Positions 1-10,462 of a stretch of 64,000 nucleotides of DNA are shown in pieces (within the stretch, counting starts at the first letter, position 1; each line of letters starts with the position of its first letter). A model generated the notes under the pieces. That model saw only the letters and a list, made by a program, of their open reading frames with translations, had not been told where the DNA came from and did not search any database. The translations under genes were made by a program, and so were the position numbers. Source of the stretch: Winogradskyella helgolandensis (GTDB lineage: Bacteria > Bacteroidota > Bacteroidia > Flavobacteriales > Flavobacteriaceae); NCBI RefSeq assembly GCF_013404085.1, contig NZ_JABFHO010000001.1:2491001-2555000 (forward strand), given 5' to 3'.

Positions 1-2
1 AT

Positions 3-3000
3 TTCTTAAGAAAACCTACGGATCAGGATAAAATATTGAAAGTGATTGAAGAAGCCTTTCATGAAATTAAACCAAAATCAGAAATCTTAAAAAAAGTTCA
101 ATATACAGAACAAGAAGTTTTGAAACTTTATAGCGAGCGACTCATTAGTAAGCTAGAACAAAAAAAAATAGACCTCGAAAAAGAGGTGTTAGATCGAAAA
201 AAAGCAGAGCAATTATTAATCCATGAAAATGAAATACTTGATTTAATTGCTTTAAATACTCCAATTGATGGGATATTTAATCAGTTGCTATTAAATTATG
301 AAACTTTCCACCCTAATTGTTTTGGGTCGTTAAGTTTACTAAATGATGATGGTTTACACCTTAGTCTAGTGTCTGCACCTTCAATACCAAAACCATACAA
401 CGAAGCGATGAAAAGTTTTGAAATTGGTGCATCCGCAGGGTCTTGTGGTACAGCTGCATTTACCAAAAAGCCGGTAATTGTTTCGGATATTAGTACTGAT
501 AAGTTATGGTCAAATTATAAAGATATAGCCTTAGAGCACAATTTAAAGTCATGTTGGTCATTACCTATACTATCTAAAAAAAATGAGGTTCTAGGTACTT
601 TTGCCGTTTATAGTAAGTCTATCAATACTCCATCATTAGAAGATATTCGCGAATTAAAACTAACGCTTAGTTTAATTAGTATAGCCATTGAGAAGTCTAA
701 CATTGTAGCAGAAATTAAAAAGAAAGATGAATCTTATAAAGCGTTAGTAAATCAGGCTAGTGATGTTATACTCAATTACTCAATGGATGGCACTATTCAT
801 TCCTTTAATAAGGCAACTTATCAACTATTAGGTTATACATTAAGTGAGTTTTCGAAATTAAACTTAAATGATTTCCTTGTTGGCGATTTTGTTACAAATC
901 CAGAGATACATAATAAGATACTGAACGGGGAATCTGTGCTTTTTGAAAGGCAGATAATATGTAAAGATAAAACCATATTAGATATAGAGGTCTCTGCAAA
1001 AAAGCAAGTAGATGGTAAGATATTGTCTATTGGGCGAAATATAACAGATCGTAAAATTGTAGAAACGAAACTCCAAGAAAGCGAATATAATTTAAGACAA
1101 TCTCAAGTAACTGCTAATATAGGGTCTTATGTTTTAGATTTAAATACAAGGACTTGGGAATCTACAGAAGTGGCCAATAGTGTTTTTGGTATACCAGAGT
1201 CATATGTAAAAACAATTGAAAGCTGGGTGCTTATTATTCATCCAGATGAAAGAGAGATGATGTATAATTATTTAGAAAATGGCATCCGAAATAATAGAAA
1301 ATTTGACAAAGAATATAGAGTTGTTAAGATAGATTCTAAAGAAGAGGTTTGGGTACATGGGACTGGGGAATTTATATATGACAATCATGGAAAGGCTGTA
1401 AAGATGATTGGAACGATGCAAGATATAACCCATCGTAAACAAGCGGAACTAAGACTTAGAGAAAGCGAACATAACTTAAGGCAATCTCAAATAGTTGCTA
1501 ATATTGGGTCTTATACAGTAGATTTAAAATCTGGTACTTGGGAAAGTTCAAGAGTGTTAGATAAAATTTTTGGAATTAATGAATCCTACGTAAAATCTAA
1601 GGAGGGTTGGCTTAATCTTATTCATCCAGAATACGTAGAAAAAACAGTAAAACATTTTGAATATGCTGTTAAAAACAGAAAAAAAATTGATATAGAATAT
1701 AAGGTTGTAAAAGTAGGTTCTAAGAAAGAAATTTGGGTTCATGCCCTTGGTGAATTAATTTTTGATAATGATACCAATCCTATTAGAATAATTGGAACCA
1801 CACAAGATATTACTGAACGAAAAAATAATGAATTAGAATTAAAAGTTGCCAATGAGTTTTCGTCTAGTCTTCTAAAATCTATGAATGAAGGCTTGTATGC
1901 TATAAATTTAGATTCAGAAATAATTAGTGTAAATCCTTCATTTTGTGAAATGACAGGGTTTACAGAAAAAGAATTATTAGGGCATAAGCGTCCATATCCT
2001 TTTTCTCCGCCTGAATTAAAAGAAGAAAATCAAGAGCGTTACAACTTACTAATTCAAGATAAAAATAAAACGGATTATGAAAACACATATGTCCGTAAAA
2101 ATGGGGATCGGTTCCCAGTTCATGTTTTAGTCTCTAGTATCCATGATGAGAATGGTATTAAAACGGCAAATTTTGCAACTATAGAAGATATTACAGAGCG
2201 TCGTAAAGCAGAAAAACGGTTACAATTAGCCAAAGAATTTAATGACAATCTTGTAATGTCCATGCAAGAAGGATTAATTATAGTGGGTCTTAAAGGCGAA
2301 ATAATGATGGTTAATAATTCTACTTGCGCTATTCTTGGCTATTCTAAAGAAGAGTTAATAGGCCTTACTTTGCCGTATCCATTTACTAGGAAAGAAGATA
2401 TTGAAAAGATAGAAAGTATTAATGAAAGAATAGCAAAAGGCGAAGCTCCAAAGTTTCAATTTGAATTTATTAGAAAGAATGGTGAAATATTTTTAGCGTC
2501 TTTTTTATCTGGGAATATAAAAAATGACAAAGGAGAAGTTATAGCTTTATTTGGTACCATAAAAGATGTTTCCGAAGAAGAAAGAGCTAAAAAGGTTTTA
2601 GAACAGAATGCTAAAAAATCTATAGAGCGAAAGAATGTTATATTGGAATTGGCCAGTCTTGTAGGTACTGAATATAAAGAAGTATTAAATAAAATTACCG
2701 CATTATCAGCAAAAACGTTAAATGTTGATAGAGGAAGTATTTTAAAATTCAACAATGATAGAACAGAAATGCTTTGCGAAAAGTTATATAATCTAAAAAA
2801 TGACGCATATGAAAATGGCCAAGTCTTCTATAAACAAGGAAGTGAAGGTTTTTTTGCAGCTATAAGTAAAAACAAAATAGTTAATGCTTCAGATGTTCTA
2901 TCTCACAAGTTATTTAAAGGGTCTTTAAATACTTATTTTATACCTTTAAATATAAAGTCAAAATTAAGTATTCCTATTCAAGGGATAAATGAAGTTTATG

Positions 3001-4181
3001 GTATTTTATGTTTTGAGCAAATAGATGTAATGCGTGAGTGGACTACAGATGAAGAAGAGTTTGCGACTTCTATTGCTAATTTAGTTTCATTAATGATTCA
3101 GAGTGCTGAGCGGAAATTGGCAGAAAAAGCATCGGCTATAGCAAACCATCAACTTACGTTAGCAAATGAAGAGCTAAATAAACTTAGAGATCAATTAGAG
3201 CAAGAAAATGTATACCTAAGAAACGAGTTAGATCTAGTATTTAACTACGAAGAAATGGTTTACGGAAGTGAAGAGTTTAGCAATGTATTAACTGAAATAG
3301 AAAAAGTAGCGCCTACAAATGCAACAGTATTGCTGCTTGGCGAATCAGGGACAGGTAAGGAGTTATTAGCAAGGGCGATCCATAATATAAGTGCGAGAAA
3401 TAAAAAGCCTTTAATTAAAGTGAATTGTGCCGCTATACCAAGAGAGCTTTTGGAGAGTGAATTATTTGGACATAAAAAAGGGTCATTCACAGGAGCGTTT
3501 AGTGATAAAATAGGAAAGTTTGAATTAGCAGATAAAGGCACTTTATTTTTAGATGAAATAGGGGAGTTGCCTTTAGACATGCAACCAAAAATTTTAAGGT
3601 TTCTACAAGAAGGAGAAATTGAAGTTGTTGGAGGTGTTGGGACAAAAAAGTTAGACGTTAGAGTTATTGCAGCAACGAATCGAAATTTAAAAGAAGAAAT
3701 TAAACATAAACGTTTTAGAGAAGATTTATATTTTAGACTTCATGTGTTTCCTGTTAATGTACCTTCACTTCGGGAACGAAAAGATGATATTCCATTGTTG
3801 GTGGAGCATTTTGTAGATAAATTTAATAAAGAATACGGAAAAAATATTAAATATATAGCAGATGAGGCTATGCGGAAGCTCAAAAATTATAATTGGCCTG
3901 GTAATATAAGAGAGTTGGAGAATTTAATTGAACGCGCCTCTATTTTGTCTTCAGAAGAAACGTTGTCTATTCCAGGGTTTGAATCAAGCGGTCAAATGAC
4001 AAATCCAATACATAATAAAGATTTATCTTTAGATGAGGCGCAACGCAACCATATTTTGTTGGTGCTAGAACGATGCGACTGGAAAATAAGTGGGCCAAAT
4101 GGTGCTTCTAAATTATTAAACATAAAGCCAAGTACTCTTCGTGATAGAATGAAAAAACTCGATTTAAAAAAGTCTCTTTAA
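3..4181 (+). CDS. Multi-sensor response regulator / sigma-54-dependent activator, 5' end outside window
   Basis: This protein is likely a signal-responsive transcription activator for sigma-54 promoters. The reading frame is open to the left edge, and its first codons read [12 protein letters not shown]. That resembles the end of a response-regulator receiver domain (the conserved Lys-Pro), so the TTG at 36 is probably not the start. Counting from base 36, I see GAF (about 62-218), PAS1 (231-341), PAS2 (348-467), PAS3 (475-595), PAS4 (604-723), PAS5 (732-847), a second GAF (866-1023), a short coiled coil (1027-1065) and an AAA+ domain (1074-1310). The AAA+ domain has Walker A GESGTGKE, Walker [10 protein letters not shown] and sigma-54 contact loop GSFTGA (usual form GAFTGA). 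A Fis-type helix-turn-helix ends the protein (1332-1379). PAS2 and PAS3 are close copies of each other. The architecture resembles FhlA/NtrC-type regulators, but the signal sensed and the target genes are unknown. Confidence 0.88.
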   Translation, partial: FLRKPTDQDKILKVIEEAFHEIKPKSEILKKVQYTEQEVLKLYSERLISKLEQKKIDLEKEVLDRKKAEQLLIHENEILDLIALNTPIDGIFNQLLLNYETFHPNCFGSLSLLNDDGLHLSLVSAPSIPKPYNEAMKSFEIGASAGSCGTAAFTKKPVIVSDISTDKLWSNYKDIALEHNLKSCWSLPILSKKNEVLGTFAVYSKSINTPSLEDIRELKLTLSLISIAIEKSNIVAEIKKKDESYKALVNQASDVILNYSMDGTIHSFNKATYQLLGYTLSEFSKLNLNDFLVGDFVTNPEIHNKILNGESVLFERQIICKDKTILDIEVSAKKQVDGKILSIGRNITDRKIVETKLQESEYNLRQSQVTANIGSYVLDLNTRTWESTEVANSVFGIPESYVKTIESWVLIIHPDEREMMYNYLENGIRNNRKFDKEYRVVKIDSKEEVWVHGTGEFIYDNHGKAVKMIGTMQDITHRKQAELRLRESEHNLRQSQIVANIGSYTVDLKSGTWESSRVLDKIFGINESYVKSKEGWLNLIHPEYVEKTVKHFEYAVKNRKKIDIEYKVVKVGSKKEIWVHALGELIFDNDTNPIRIIGTTQDITERKNNELELKVANEFSSSLLKSMNEGLYAINLDSEIISVNPSFCEMTGFTEKELLGHKRPYPFSPPELKEENQERYNLLIQDKNKTDYENTYVRKNGDRFPVHVLVSSIHDENGIKTANFATIEDITERRKAEKRLQLAKEFNDNLVMSMQEGLIIVGLKGEIMMVNNSTCAILGYSKEELIGLTLPYPFTRKEDIEKIESINERIAKGEAPKFQFEFIRKNGEIFLASFLSGNIKNDKGEVIALFGTIKDVSEEERAKKVLEQNAKKSIERKNVILELASLVGTEYKEVLNKITALSAKTLNVDRGSILKFNNDRTEMLCEKLYNLKNDAYENGQVFYKQGSEGFFAAISKNKIVNASDVLSHKLFKGSLNTYFIPLNIKSKLSIPIQGINEVYGILCFEQIDVMREWTTDEEEFATSIANLVSLMIQSAERKLAEKASAIANHQLTLANEELNKLRDQLEQENVYLRNELDLVFNYEEMVYGSEEFSNVLTEIEKVAPTNATVLLLGESGTGKELLARAIHNISARNKKPLIKVNCAAIPRELLESELFGHKKGSFTGAFSDKIGKFELADKGTLFLDEIGELPLDMQPKILRFLQEGEIEVVGGVGTKKLDVRVIAATNRNLKEEIKHKRFREDLYFRLHVFPVNVPSLRERKDDIPLLVEHFVDKFNKEYGKNIKYIADEAMRKLKNYNWPGNIRELENLIERASILSSEETLSIPGFESSGQMTNPIHNKDLSLDEAQRNHILLVLERCDWKISGPNGASKLLNIKPSTLRDRMKKLDLKKSL

Positions 4182-4216
4182 ATTGACGGTATTCCGTTAG
4201 TTTATAAAAAACAAAA

Positions 4217-4247
4217 AATAAGTCACGGTATATCGTGACTTTTTTAA
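4217..4247 (+). terminator. Rho-independent terminator after the sigma-54 activator
   Basis: A 7-bp perfect stem AGTCACG/CGTGACT (4221-4227 and 4234-4240) with a 6-base loop is followed by a T run. An A-rich stretch on the left side could pair with the T run, so it may work in both directions. It lies 40 bases after the stop codon. Confidence 0.8.
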
Positions 4248-4315
4248 TGTCTTGGTTTTTAGGTGTTTGTGTTTAGTTTGTTGGTAATCAGTGTTTTAGT
4301 TTTGTTTTAGTAAAA

Positions 4316-4323
4316 TATTTTTG
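4316..4323 (+). promoter_or_regulatory. Candidate -7 box TATTTTTG
   Basis: The sequence matches the Bacteroidota -7 consensus TAnnTTTG and lies 41 bases before the ATG at 4365. A transcript starting a few bases downstream would begin at or after the alternative TTG at 4326, which favours the ATG as start. No clear -33 TTTG is seen. Confidence 0.4.
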
Positions 4324-4364
4324 TTTTGGCATATCAATTGGTTAAAGTATTCAAAACAAATATT

Positions 4365-4778
4365 ATGAACGAAGTAATTCAGAATGACGGTATTAAGCTT
4401 TGGGAAGACCAAAATATAATTCGCTGTAAGTTAAGTCCAGTTTTTTTTAAAACTTATGATAAGACAAATAGGGAGGAAGCGTTGTATAATGCTATTTCTG
4501 CTTTGTACGACAGACAATATAAACCGCTTCTTTTAGATTTAAAACAACTAAATAGTACTGATTCTATAGAGGTGTTTATACTTATCTCTAATAGTATTTC
4601 AATAAATACGTTAGTGCTTTCTAGAGTGTTTTTGGTGCGTTCTACGAGTTTAAGAATTTTATTGGCAATTAATAATATTACGGGTAATAAGGTTGTTCCT
4701 AATAAAATACACACAGATTTTAACGTTGCATTAGCGTACTGCCAAAATAATTATCAGATTTTTAATAACGCAAGCTAA
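4365..4778 (+). CDS. Small STAS/SpoIIAA-like protein (DUF7793-like), copy 1
   Basis: This 137-residue soluble protein has no signal peptide or membrane segment. I chose the ATG at 4365 over the upstream TTG at 4326 because a -7 box sits just before that TTG. The middle of the protein (EALYNAI...LYD...PLLLDLK) and its end (VALAYCQNNY) line up with the next gene. The two are therefore tandem paralogues, although overall identity looks low. The pattern resembles small flavobacterial proteins with a STAS/SpoIIAA-like fold (DUF7793 from memory). Their role is not established. A part in signalling with the upstream sensor is only a guess from position. Confidence 0.55.
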   Translation: MNEVIQNDGIKLWEDQNIIRCKLSPVFFKTYDKTNREEALYNAISALYDRQYKPLLLDLKQLNSTDSIEVFILISNSISINTLVLSRVFLVRSTSLRILLAINNITGNKVVPNKIHTDFNVALAYCQNNYQIFNNAS

Positions 4779-4788
4779 TAGAATTACT

Positions 4789-5223
4789 ATGAGTAAAATT
4801 ATTGGATTTAATAATGCCATATTTTGGACAGATGACACAGGTATTCTTTATTGCGAATTTAATAATGATGACCCAAATTTTAAATTAGAATTAAATAATG
4901 TTGAGCTATATATTAAAGCTATAACAACACTATGCGATGGTAATGCTATGCCCTTTCTCATAGATTTAAAAGGTACTCGTGGGACTTTTTCTGTTTCTGC
5001 AGCTAAAATGTTGGCTCAAAACCCTGAAATAATTAAGTTAAGAATTTCAGAGTCTTACGTTGTTAATAACTTAGGAATGAAATTATTACTATCTTTTTAT
5101 AAACGTTTATATGATCATGTTACACCATTTGCTATTTTTAATGATGTAGCATTGGCAAAGAAATATGCTTTAGAAACTAAAAATAACGTTCATAAAACTA
5201 GTGAATTACAGTATCAATATTAA
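4789..5223 (+). CDS. Small STAS/SpoIIAA-like protein (DUF7793-like), copy 2
   Basis: This 144-residue soluble protein starts 10 bases after copy 1, so the two are probably co-transcribed. It shares the pattern of an early acidic strand, then AITTL...PFLIDLKG, a helical middle (AAKMLAQNPEIIKL) and a C-terminal FNDVALAKKYAL. The last pattern corresponds to FNVALAYC in copy 1. No catalytic motif is visible. The STAS-like fold assignment rests on pattern memory, and no function can be given. It could equally be an uncharacterised domain with a similar alternation of strands and helices. Confidence 0.55.
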   Translation: MSKIIGFNNAIFWTDDTGILYCEFNNDDPNFKLELNNVELYIKAITTLCDGNAMPFLIDLKGTRGTFSVSAAKMLAQNPEIIKLRISESYVVNNLGMKLLLSFYKRLYDHVTPFAIFNDVALAKKYALETKNNVHKTSELQYQY

Positions 5224-5541
5224 ATCACATACTAGTAGATTAACGTATACGGTATAGAATATATTTGCAGTTGTGAATATGAATTATGAACTATTCTGTA
5301 TTACATTTTCTTCATATAACTTCATTGGATTAACTTAAATCGAATTTTAAAATTAAAAAACCAAGATTGAAAAATTGTGGTTTTTAGTGATGTTAATGTA
5401 TATTTACCAATTAAATTTGGTATCAATAATTTGAAATTTTTTATAAAACATTTTTTTTAATATTTATGAAAGATGTATCAAATTGTTGTCTTCAGAAATT
5501 AGTAGTATATAAACAACGCATATTTTAAAAATTAGTAATAA
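5224..5541. other. 318-bp AT-rich intergenic region
   Basis: I see no ORF or RNA here. Two matches to the -7 consensus TAnnTTTG are present, TATATTTG at 5260-5267 and TAAATTTG at 5412-5419. The second is the more plausible promoter for the sterol-desaturase gene, with a leader of about 115 bases. Neither has a convincing -33 element, so both calls are weak. Confidence 0.35.
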
Positions 5542-6480
5542 ATGGATTTCACTAACCCCTTAGTTTACGGTGTTCCGGTTTTTCTAGCTCTTATTGCCTT
5601 AGAGCTGACTTACAGTAAAATTTTAGATGATAAGCAACTCTATAATTGGAAGGATTTATTATCTAGTGTCTCACTTGGTATAGGGTCGGCTGTAATTGCC
5701 GCATTAATAAAAACGATTTCAATGATCGTTATTTTTGATTTTGTATATAATATTTTCAATCCACTAGTTGATGGTGTTCGTACAAATATTATGGGATACG
5801 AGTCTTTTGGATACGTTTGGTACATTTGGGTAATTTGTATGCTTTTAGATGACTTTACCTATTACTGGTTTCACAGACAAAATCATATGGTTCGGTTTTT
5901 CTGGGCAGCACATATAGTGCATCATTCCTCAGATAATTTCAATTTAGGAACTGCCGTTAGAAACGGTTGGTTTACGATCTTTTACAAGCCTTTTTTCTAT
6001 GTATGGATAGTAATTATTGGTTTTCCACCAGAAATGCTTGTCGTTTGCTTAGGTATTGAAGCGTTGTGGCAATTTCAACTGCATACACAGTATATTAAGA
6101 AAATGGGATTTATTGAGAAATTCGTTAATACGCATACCATGCACCAAGTTCACCACGCAAGGAATATTGAGTATATGGACAAAAATCATGGTGGTTTCTT
6201 AAATATATTTGATAGAATCTTTGGAACGTGGAAAGAACTTGACGAGACAATTCCAATCGAATATGGAGTTTCAACTCCACCAAATTCTTATAATTTAATT
6301 GTTATTCTTACGCACGAATACAAAAATATTTGGGAGGATATGAAAAAATCTAAGAACTGGTATCACAAGTTTATGTATGTTTTTGCACCTCCTGGATGGA
6401 GTCACGATGGGAGTACACTAACCATAAAGCAAATGCGAGAGGAAATGGCAAAAGGAAAGAAGTATGAGGACTTTAAATAA
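5542..6480 (+). CDS. Sterol desaturase / fatty acid hydroxylase family membrane protein
   Basis: This 312-residue integral membrane protein belongs to the superfamily of di-iron membrane oxygenases that hydroxylate or desaturate lipids. It carries the histidine boxes expected to bind two irons: HRQNH (111-115), HIVHH (124-128) and HQVHH (201-205), with a further His at 181. Hydrophobic segments lie near residues 8-22, 42-72, 91-110 and 142-172. The C-terminal 60 residues are charged and cytoplasmic-looking. The substrate cannot be read from sequence; in bacteria these enzymes act on sterol-like, carotenoid or fatty-acyl lipids. It is a single gene, convergent with the transporter that follows. 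Confidence 0.85.
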   Translation: MDFTNPLVYGVPVFLALIALELTYSKILDDKQLYNWKDLLSSVSLGIGSAVIAALIKTISMIVIFDFVYNIFNPLVDGVRTNIMGYESFGYVWYIWVICMLLDDFTYYWFHRQNHMVRFFWAAHIVHHSSDNFNLGTAVRNGWFTIFYKPFFYVWIVIIGFPPEMLVVCLGIEALWQFQLHTQYIKKMGFIEKFVNTHTMHQVHHARNIEYMDKNHGGFLNIFDRIFGTWKELDETIPIEYGVSTPPNSYNLIVILTHEYKNIWEDMKKSKNWYHKFMYVFAPPGWSHDGSTLTIKQMREEMAKGKKYEDFK

Positions 6481-6550
6481 TAGGTCAGAATTAGTTATAC
6501 TCAAATAGCAACGACCTTAAACTTTAATCATTTAGGTGTCTTTTTCAATA

Positions 6551-8353
6551 TCATAAACTACTTGATAATAAAAGCGTGCCTACAATCCATAGCGTTAAAG
6601 ACAGTACGCCTCCAATGATTAAAAAGTGTTTAAATTTATAAACTCCCGTTCCATAAATAAGGGTGTTAGTTTGGTAGCCAACAGGTGTAAAGAAGCTAAA
6701 ATTTGAACCAAACATAACGGCTAGTAAAAATGGTTTTATATCTAAATTTAAGCCACTAGCCACGGCAATAGCAATTGGTGCCATAATAATAGCGGTAGCG
6801 TTATTCGATATGACACCAGACAGAATTATAGTGATCCCAAATAATAACCCTAAAACAATAGTTGGATCTTGGTTACGCATTATACTCAGTAAATGTGTTG
6901 AAATCCAAAGATCTGCTCCGCTATTAGTCATAGCAATTCCCAACGGAATCATACCCGCTAATAAAAAAATAATTTGCCAATTTACCTTTTGATAAACGCT
7001 TTCAAGCTGAATAATATTGGTGAGTAGCATAGCAGAAACACCAACGAGTGAAGCTGTTAAAATGCTAATTACACTAGTAGCTGCGAGTGAAATGACACCT
7101 AACAAAATAAAAAGCGCCATCATCCGTTTCGATTTTGACACATTGGGTTTAAACTCGTGTTCATTTAAAATAGCAATGTTTTCAATATTATATAAATCTG
7201 AAATTTTGTGCTCTTGCATTTCAAGTAGAACGCGGTCACCAGGTTTAAGATTAATATCGTCTATATTTTTTCGTAATAAACGCTCTTGAGTATTTCTTAA
7301 GTTTCTTCGTTTTTTTATAGCAATTGGAAATGCACCTTCAAAAGACATTCGACGCAAGCCTTTTAGTGTTTTTCCAATAAGATTGGAGCCTGGTAATATT
7401 AGAGTTTCAATATAAGTGAGGTCATTTTCCTCATCTTTATTATAATTTTCAAGTTGTTGTTTTTGACGTTTTTCGTTTAAAACAAAACCATTTTCCTTCA
7501 TAAAAGCTTGGAAATTATCTAAATCACTCATCAATACTAAATTATCATTAGCCATGAGTTTAATATATTTTCCTGGATCATTAATAACTTGATTATTTCG
7601 AATTAATTTAAGTAACCTAGAATCTTCTTGATTCATAAATTCAATGTCTCCAAATCTTTTACCAATTAAGGGAGAGTCTTCCGTGACTTTTACCGTGAAA
7701 ACATAAGATTCAATATCATAATCACTAGATAGACTTCTTTGTTTTTTCTTCGGTAAAAAACGGGAAGCAAACGTCATAATTACCAATCCTATTAGAAAAA
7801 AAATGATGCCATACCATGTAAATTCAAAAAAGCTAAACGCTTCAACCCCTTGTTTTTTTGCAATGGCATTCACAATTAAATTTGTAGAAGTACCCATTAA
7901 TGTACAACTACCACCCAATATGCCAGCAAATGAAATGGGCATTAATAAACGAGACGAAGAGAAACCATATTTTTCTGATAATCTTGTTATTATTTTTATA
8001 AATATAATGACGACTGCAGTAGTGCTTATAAATGCAGATATACTTGCGGATATAAACATAAAAGCAGGAGTTAATAAGATAAGTGGTAATATTTTTAGTT
8101 TTTTAATACCATCTGAAAGCAATTGTATGACACCATTTTCTTCAAGCCCAACGGCTAAAATCATTAAAGCTAAAACTGTTATTGTTGCCGGATTGGCAAA
8201 ACCACTAATAGCTTCTTCTGGAGTAGTGAGTTGCAGTAACACTAAGGCTACAATAATGAAAAAAGAAATTTTATCTACAGGAAAGAGCTCTGTTACAAAA
8301 AGAACAATGCTAATACCAATAATAATAAAAACCAATATGATAGGTAGCTCCAT
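6551..8353 (-). CDS. SLC13/DASS-type anion permease with two RCK_C (TrkA-C) domains
   Basis: This 600-residue inner-membrane transporter probably moves sulfate, a dicarboxylate or a similar anion with Na+. The N-terminal membrane half (1-200) contains SGFANPATITVLALM and a second signature GTSTNLIVNAIA. Two consecutive RCK_C/TrkA-C regulatory domains follow (about 206-290 and 308-395, each with an LIGK...L pattern). The C-terminal membrane half (about 410-600) contains SNNATAIIMAPIAIA. This membrane-RCK_C-membrane layout is known for bacterial SLC13-family permeases. It is divergent from the phospholipase gene with 225 bp between them. The substrate is not determined. Confidence 0.85.
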   Translation of the reverse strand: MELPIILVFIIIGISIVLFVTELFPVDKISFFIIVALVLLQLTTPEEAISGFANPATITVLALMILAVGLEENGVIQLLSDGIKKLKILPLILLTPAFMFISASISAFISTTAVVIIFIKIITRLSEKYGFSSSRLLMPISFAGILGGSCTLMGTSTNLIVNAIAKKQGVEAFSFFEFTWYGIIFFLIGLVIMTFASRFLPKKKQRSLSSDYDIESYVFTVKVTEDSPLIGKRFGDIEFMNQEDSRLLKLIRNNQVINDPGKYIKLMANDNLVLMSDLDNFQAFMKENGFVLNEKRQKQQLENYNKDEENDLTYIETLILPGSNLIGKTLKGLRRMSFEGAFPIAIKKRRNLRNTQERLLRKNIDDINLKPGDRVLLEMQEHKISDLYNIENIAILNEHEFKPNVSKSKRMMALFILLGVISLAATSVISILTASLVGVSAMLLTNIIQLESVYQKVNWQIIFLLAGMIPLGIAMTNSGADLWISTHLLSIMRNQDPTIVLGLLFGITIILSGVISNNATAIIMAPIAIAVASGLNLDIKPFLLAVMFGSNFSFFTPVGYQTNTLIYGTGVYKFKHFLIIGGVLSLTLWIVGTLLLSSSL

Positions 8354-8449
8354 TGTGTACAGATAAATAAGGTTTTAATAAGTCCTAAATGTAGTCTCTC
8401 GTTAAGTAGTTGAGGAGCTCTATTAGATATATAATTGCTTTATTTGATA

Positions 8450-8461
8450 AACGATATCGTT
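8450..8461. promoter_or_regulatory. Perfect 12-bp palindrome in the divergent promoter region
   Basis: AACGATATCGTT lies in the 225-bp gap between the divergent SLC13-type permease and phospholipase A genes. It is self-complementary and flanked by AT-rich DNA, so it could be an operator. No regulator gene adjoins it, and chance occurrence is not excluded. Confidence 0.25.
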
Positions 8462-8578
8462 ATTTATATTTAGGTTTTAGTTATAATCTTTGTTTATAGA
8501 TTAGTTTCATTAGTATATGAGTTAATTTTACGTTATTAAATTATGCAATTTTGTTTTTTTAAAATTTGATATGTTCTG

Positions 8579-9433
8579 ATGACTAAATTGTTAAATTTCA
8601 CGATTATAACTTTGATTATTTGTTTAATCAATGCCACTTCCTCTAAATTGAATGCGCAGTCCTATACTAAGGAGGAAATTGAAGATTCCTTAGCGCAAAG
8701 ACCCTATTTTTCTATTCACAAGGATAATTATTTTATTACTGGAGTTCCAACAAATAGAGCTATTGGTAGTACAACGGCAAATGCTAAATACCAAATAAGC
8801 TTTAAACAGGTTCTAACGCGAAGCAGATTACCGTTAGACGCATACTTATTTTTGACATATACACAGAAATCTTTTTGGAATATTTATGCAGAATCATCAC
8901 CCTTTAATGATGTAAATTTTAATCCGTCTGTTGCTATAGGTAAAGTTTTTTATGATAAAAAAAATCGTTTAAAAGGTCTGGGAACATTGTCATTTGAACA
9001 TGAATCTAATGGAAGAGATAGTATTGCTTCTAGAAGCTGGAATCGTTTGAGTTTAGAATACACGACTTCCATTAATAAAAATACCATTGCTAGTTTCGAG
9101 GTTTGGGCTCCGTTTTCATATAAGGAAGGTAATCCAGATCTCCTAGAGTATGTAGGTTTAGGGCAGATTAATTTGTCGCATACGTTTAAGCCAGATAAAT
9201 TAATTTTTGATTTAAGATTACGAAAAGGACTCAATTTGGACGCTAAAGGCGCAATCCGATCTCGTATATATTATAACCCATTTGGTAACAATATATCTAA
9301 TCAATATTTAATGCTAGAATGGTATGTTGGCCAAGGTGAAGGGCTGCTTAATTATCAACAATCGCAGAGCATGATTCGCTTAGGATATGTTATAAGGACC
9401 AATGAATTTAAATGGTTTAGTGGTAAGAAGTAG
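8579..9433 (+). CDS. pldA: Outer-membrane phospholipase A (OMPLA family)
   Basis: This 284-residue outer-membrane beta-barrel enzyme is expected to hydrolyse acyl chains of phospholipids that reach the outer leaflet. Residues 1-27 form a signal peptide ending NAQ. The catalytic block has HESNG (His141, Ser143) followed by SRSWNRL with Asn155. The spacing His+2 Ser, His+14 Asn equals that of E. coli OMPLA (His142, Ser144, Asn156). Alternating hydrophobic strands and large aromatic content fit a 12-stranded barrel. It is a single gene, ending 30 bases from a convergent gene. The family call is firm; the symbol follows the E. coli enzyme. Confidence 0.88.
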   Translation: MTKLLNFTIITLIICLINATSSKLNAQSYTKEEIEDSLAQRPYFSIHKDNYFITGVPTNRAIGSTTANAKYQISFKQVLTRSRLPLDAYLFLTYTQKSFWNIYAESSPFNDVNFNPSVAIGKVFYDKKNRLKGLGTLSFEHESNGRDSIASRSWNRLSLEYTTSINKNTIASFEVWAPFSYKEGNPDLLEYVGLGQINLSHTFKPDKLIFDLRLRKGLNLDAKGAIRSRIYYNPFGNNISNQYLMLEWYVGQGEGLLNYQQSQSMIRLGYVIRTNEFKWFSGKK

Positions 9434-9463
9434 TATTCTTTATTTTGAATGATTTTAGGGTGT

Positions 9464-10462
9464 TTAATTCCCTTTTAATCTTTCCCATAAATCAAGTATC
9501 AGTTTTTTGCCATCGCGTTGTGTTTTCTCTTGTTCTATGAAGTTAACATTTCCGGAAGCATCAACGTCAATTAAATACCTAAAAACGAAGTTTTGTGATT
9601 GTGGTTCCATACTTAATAACCCAAAACGCAAGTCATTATAGTATAATTTATCGTCTATTTTGTTAATGGTAAACCAACCTTCAGAAATAGTAATCATTTG
9701 TTTTACTTTTTCGTTTTGGATTAAATCACCCAGTAAGTGATGATTTTTTGGATAGGATTCAAATTGAATATCTTGAGTATCAAAAAAGGAATAATCACCT
9801 AATAAATACTCGTCTTGTGTTTCCACATTAGCATTCCATAAAATAGTATTTAGAGGAGATGGTCTTGTGTCTATTTGTTTGTAAGCTATATTTTGCGTTT
9901 CTAAAGCGTTTTCAAAATGGGTGAATGCTAAACTTTTAAGTACAAATGTTAACGCTAAATAGGTTGTGCTTACCGTAAGTCCAATACCGTTATACAGACG
10001 CCGTTTAGCTGAGGTTCGTTTTTGAAACATCGCTAAAATCAAAAACACTAAAAAAGGTATGGTATATAATGGATCAACAACAAAAATGGTTTTAAAAGCT
10101 AATCTTAAATCCAGCGGCCAGAATAATTGCGTTCCCCAAGTGGTATGCGCATCTAAAATGGGATGAGTTATTAAAGCCCAGAAAAACAGCCACGACCAAC
10201 CTTTGAAGTCTTTATATGTTTCATAACGAGACACCAGCCAACCAAAAACAGGAGCAAAGAGCACCGAAAATAGAATAGAATGCGTAAAGCCACGATGAAT
10301 CGCTAATGCAGATACCGTATCGGTGAAGTAAGATGCAAAGATGTCTAAATCTGGAATTGTACCAGCAATGGCACCATATAAAATAGCTTTATTGCCAACT
10401 TTTTTCCCTAAAACAGCTTCTCCTACGGCTGCGCCTAAAACAATTTGTGTAAGTGAGTCCAT
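9464..10462 (-). CDS. DUF457/YdjM-type membrane-bound metal-dependent hydrolase
   Basis: This 332-residue inner-membrane protein opens with MDSLTQIVLGAAVGEAVLG, typical of the LexA-regulated membrane hydrolase family (YdjM/YbcI, DUF457). Likely metal ligands are PDLD (37-40), HRGFTH (56-61) and HPILDAH (100-106). About four to five membrane segments occupy the first 180 residues. A C-terminal soluble domain of about 150 residues follows, rich in aromatic and charged residues. The true reaction of the family is poorly known. It is transcribed away from the universal stress protein gene and converges on pldA. Confidence 0.78.
   Translation of the reverse strand: MDSLTQIVLGAAVGEAVLGKKVGNKAILYGAIAGTIPDLDIFASYFTDTVSALAIHRGFTHSILFSVLFAPVFGWLVSRYETYKDFKGWSWLFFWALITHPILDAHTTWGTQLFWPLDLRLAFKTIFVVDPLYTIPFLVFLILAMFQKRTSAKRRLYNGIGLTVSTTYLALTFVLKSLAFTHFENALETQNIAYKQIDTRPSPLNTILWNANVETQDEYLLGDYSFFDTQDIQFESYPKNHHLLGDLIQNEKVKQMITISEGWFTINKIDDKLYYNDLRFGLLSMEPQSQNFVFRYLIDVDASGNVNFIEQEKTQRDGKKLILDLWERLKGN

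Noticed and set aside
36..38. TTG as a start of the sigma-54 activator
   Set aside because: The frame continues upstream to the window edge and resembles a receiver-domain end, so the gene starts outside.
3260..3580. 106-codon minus-strand ORF in the AAA+ domain
   Set aside because: It is antisense to a strongly conserved Walker A/B region; a shadow of that coding frame.
6514..6545. Possible terminator between the convergent sterol-desaturase and transporter genes
   Set aside because: The stem ACCTTAAA/TTTAGGT needs a bulge and is weak; not enough to call although some Ts follow.
7803..8366. 187-codon + strand ORF inside the transporter gene
   Set aside because: It is antisense to the SLC13-type permease, which has clear membrane and RCK_C motifs; the + frame shows no family features.
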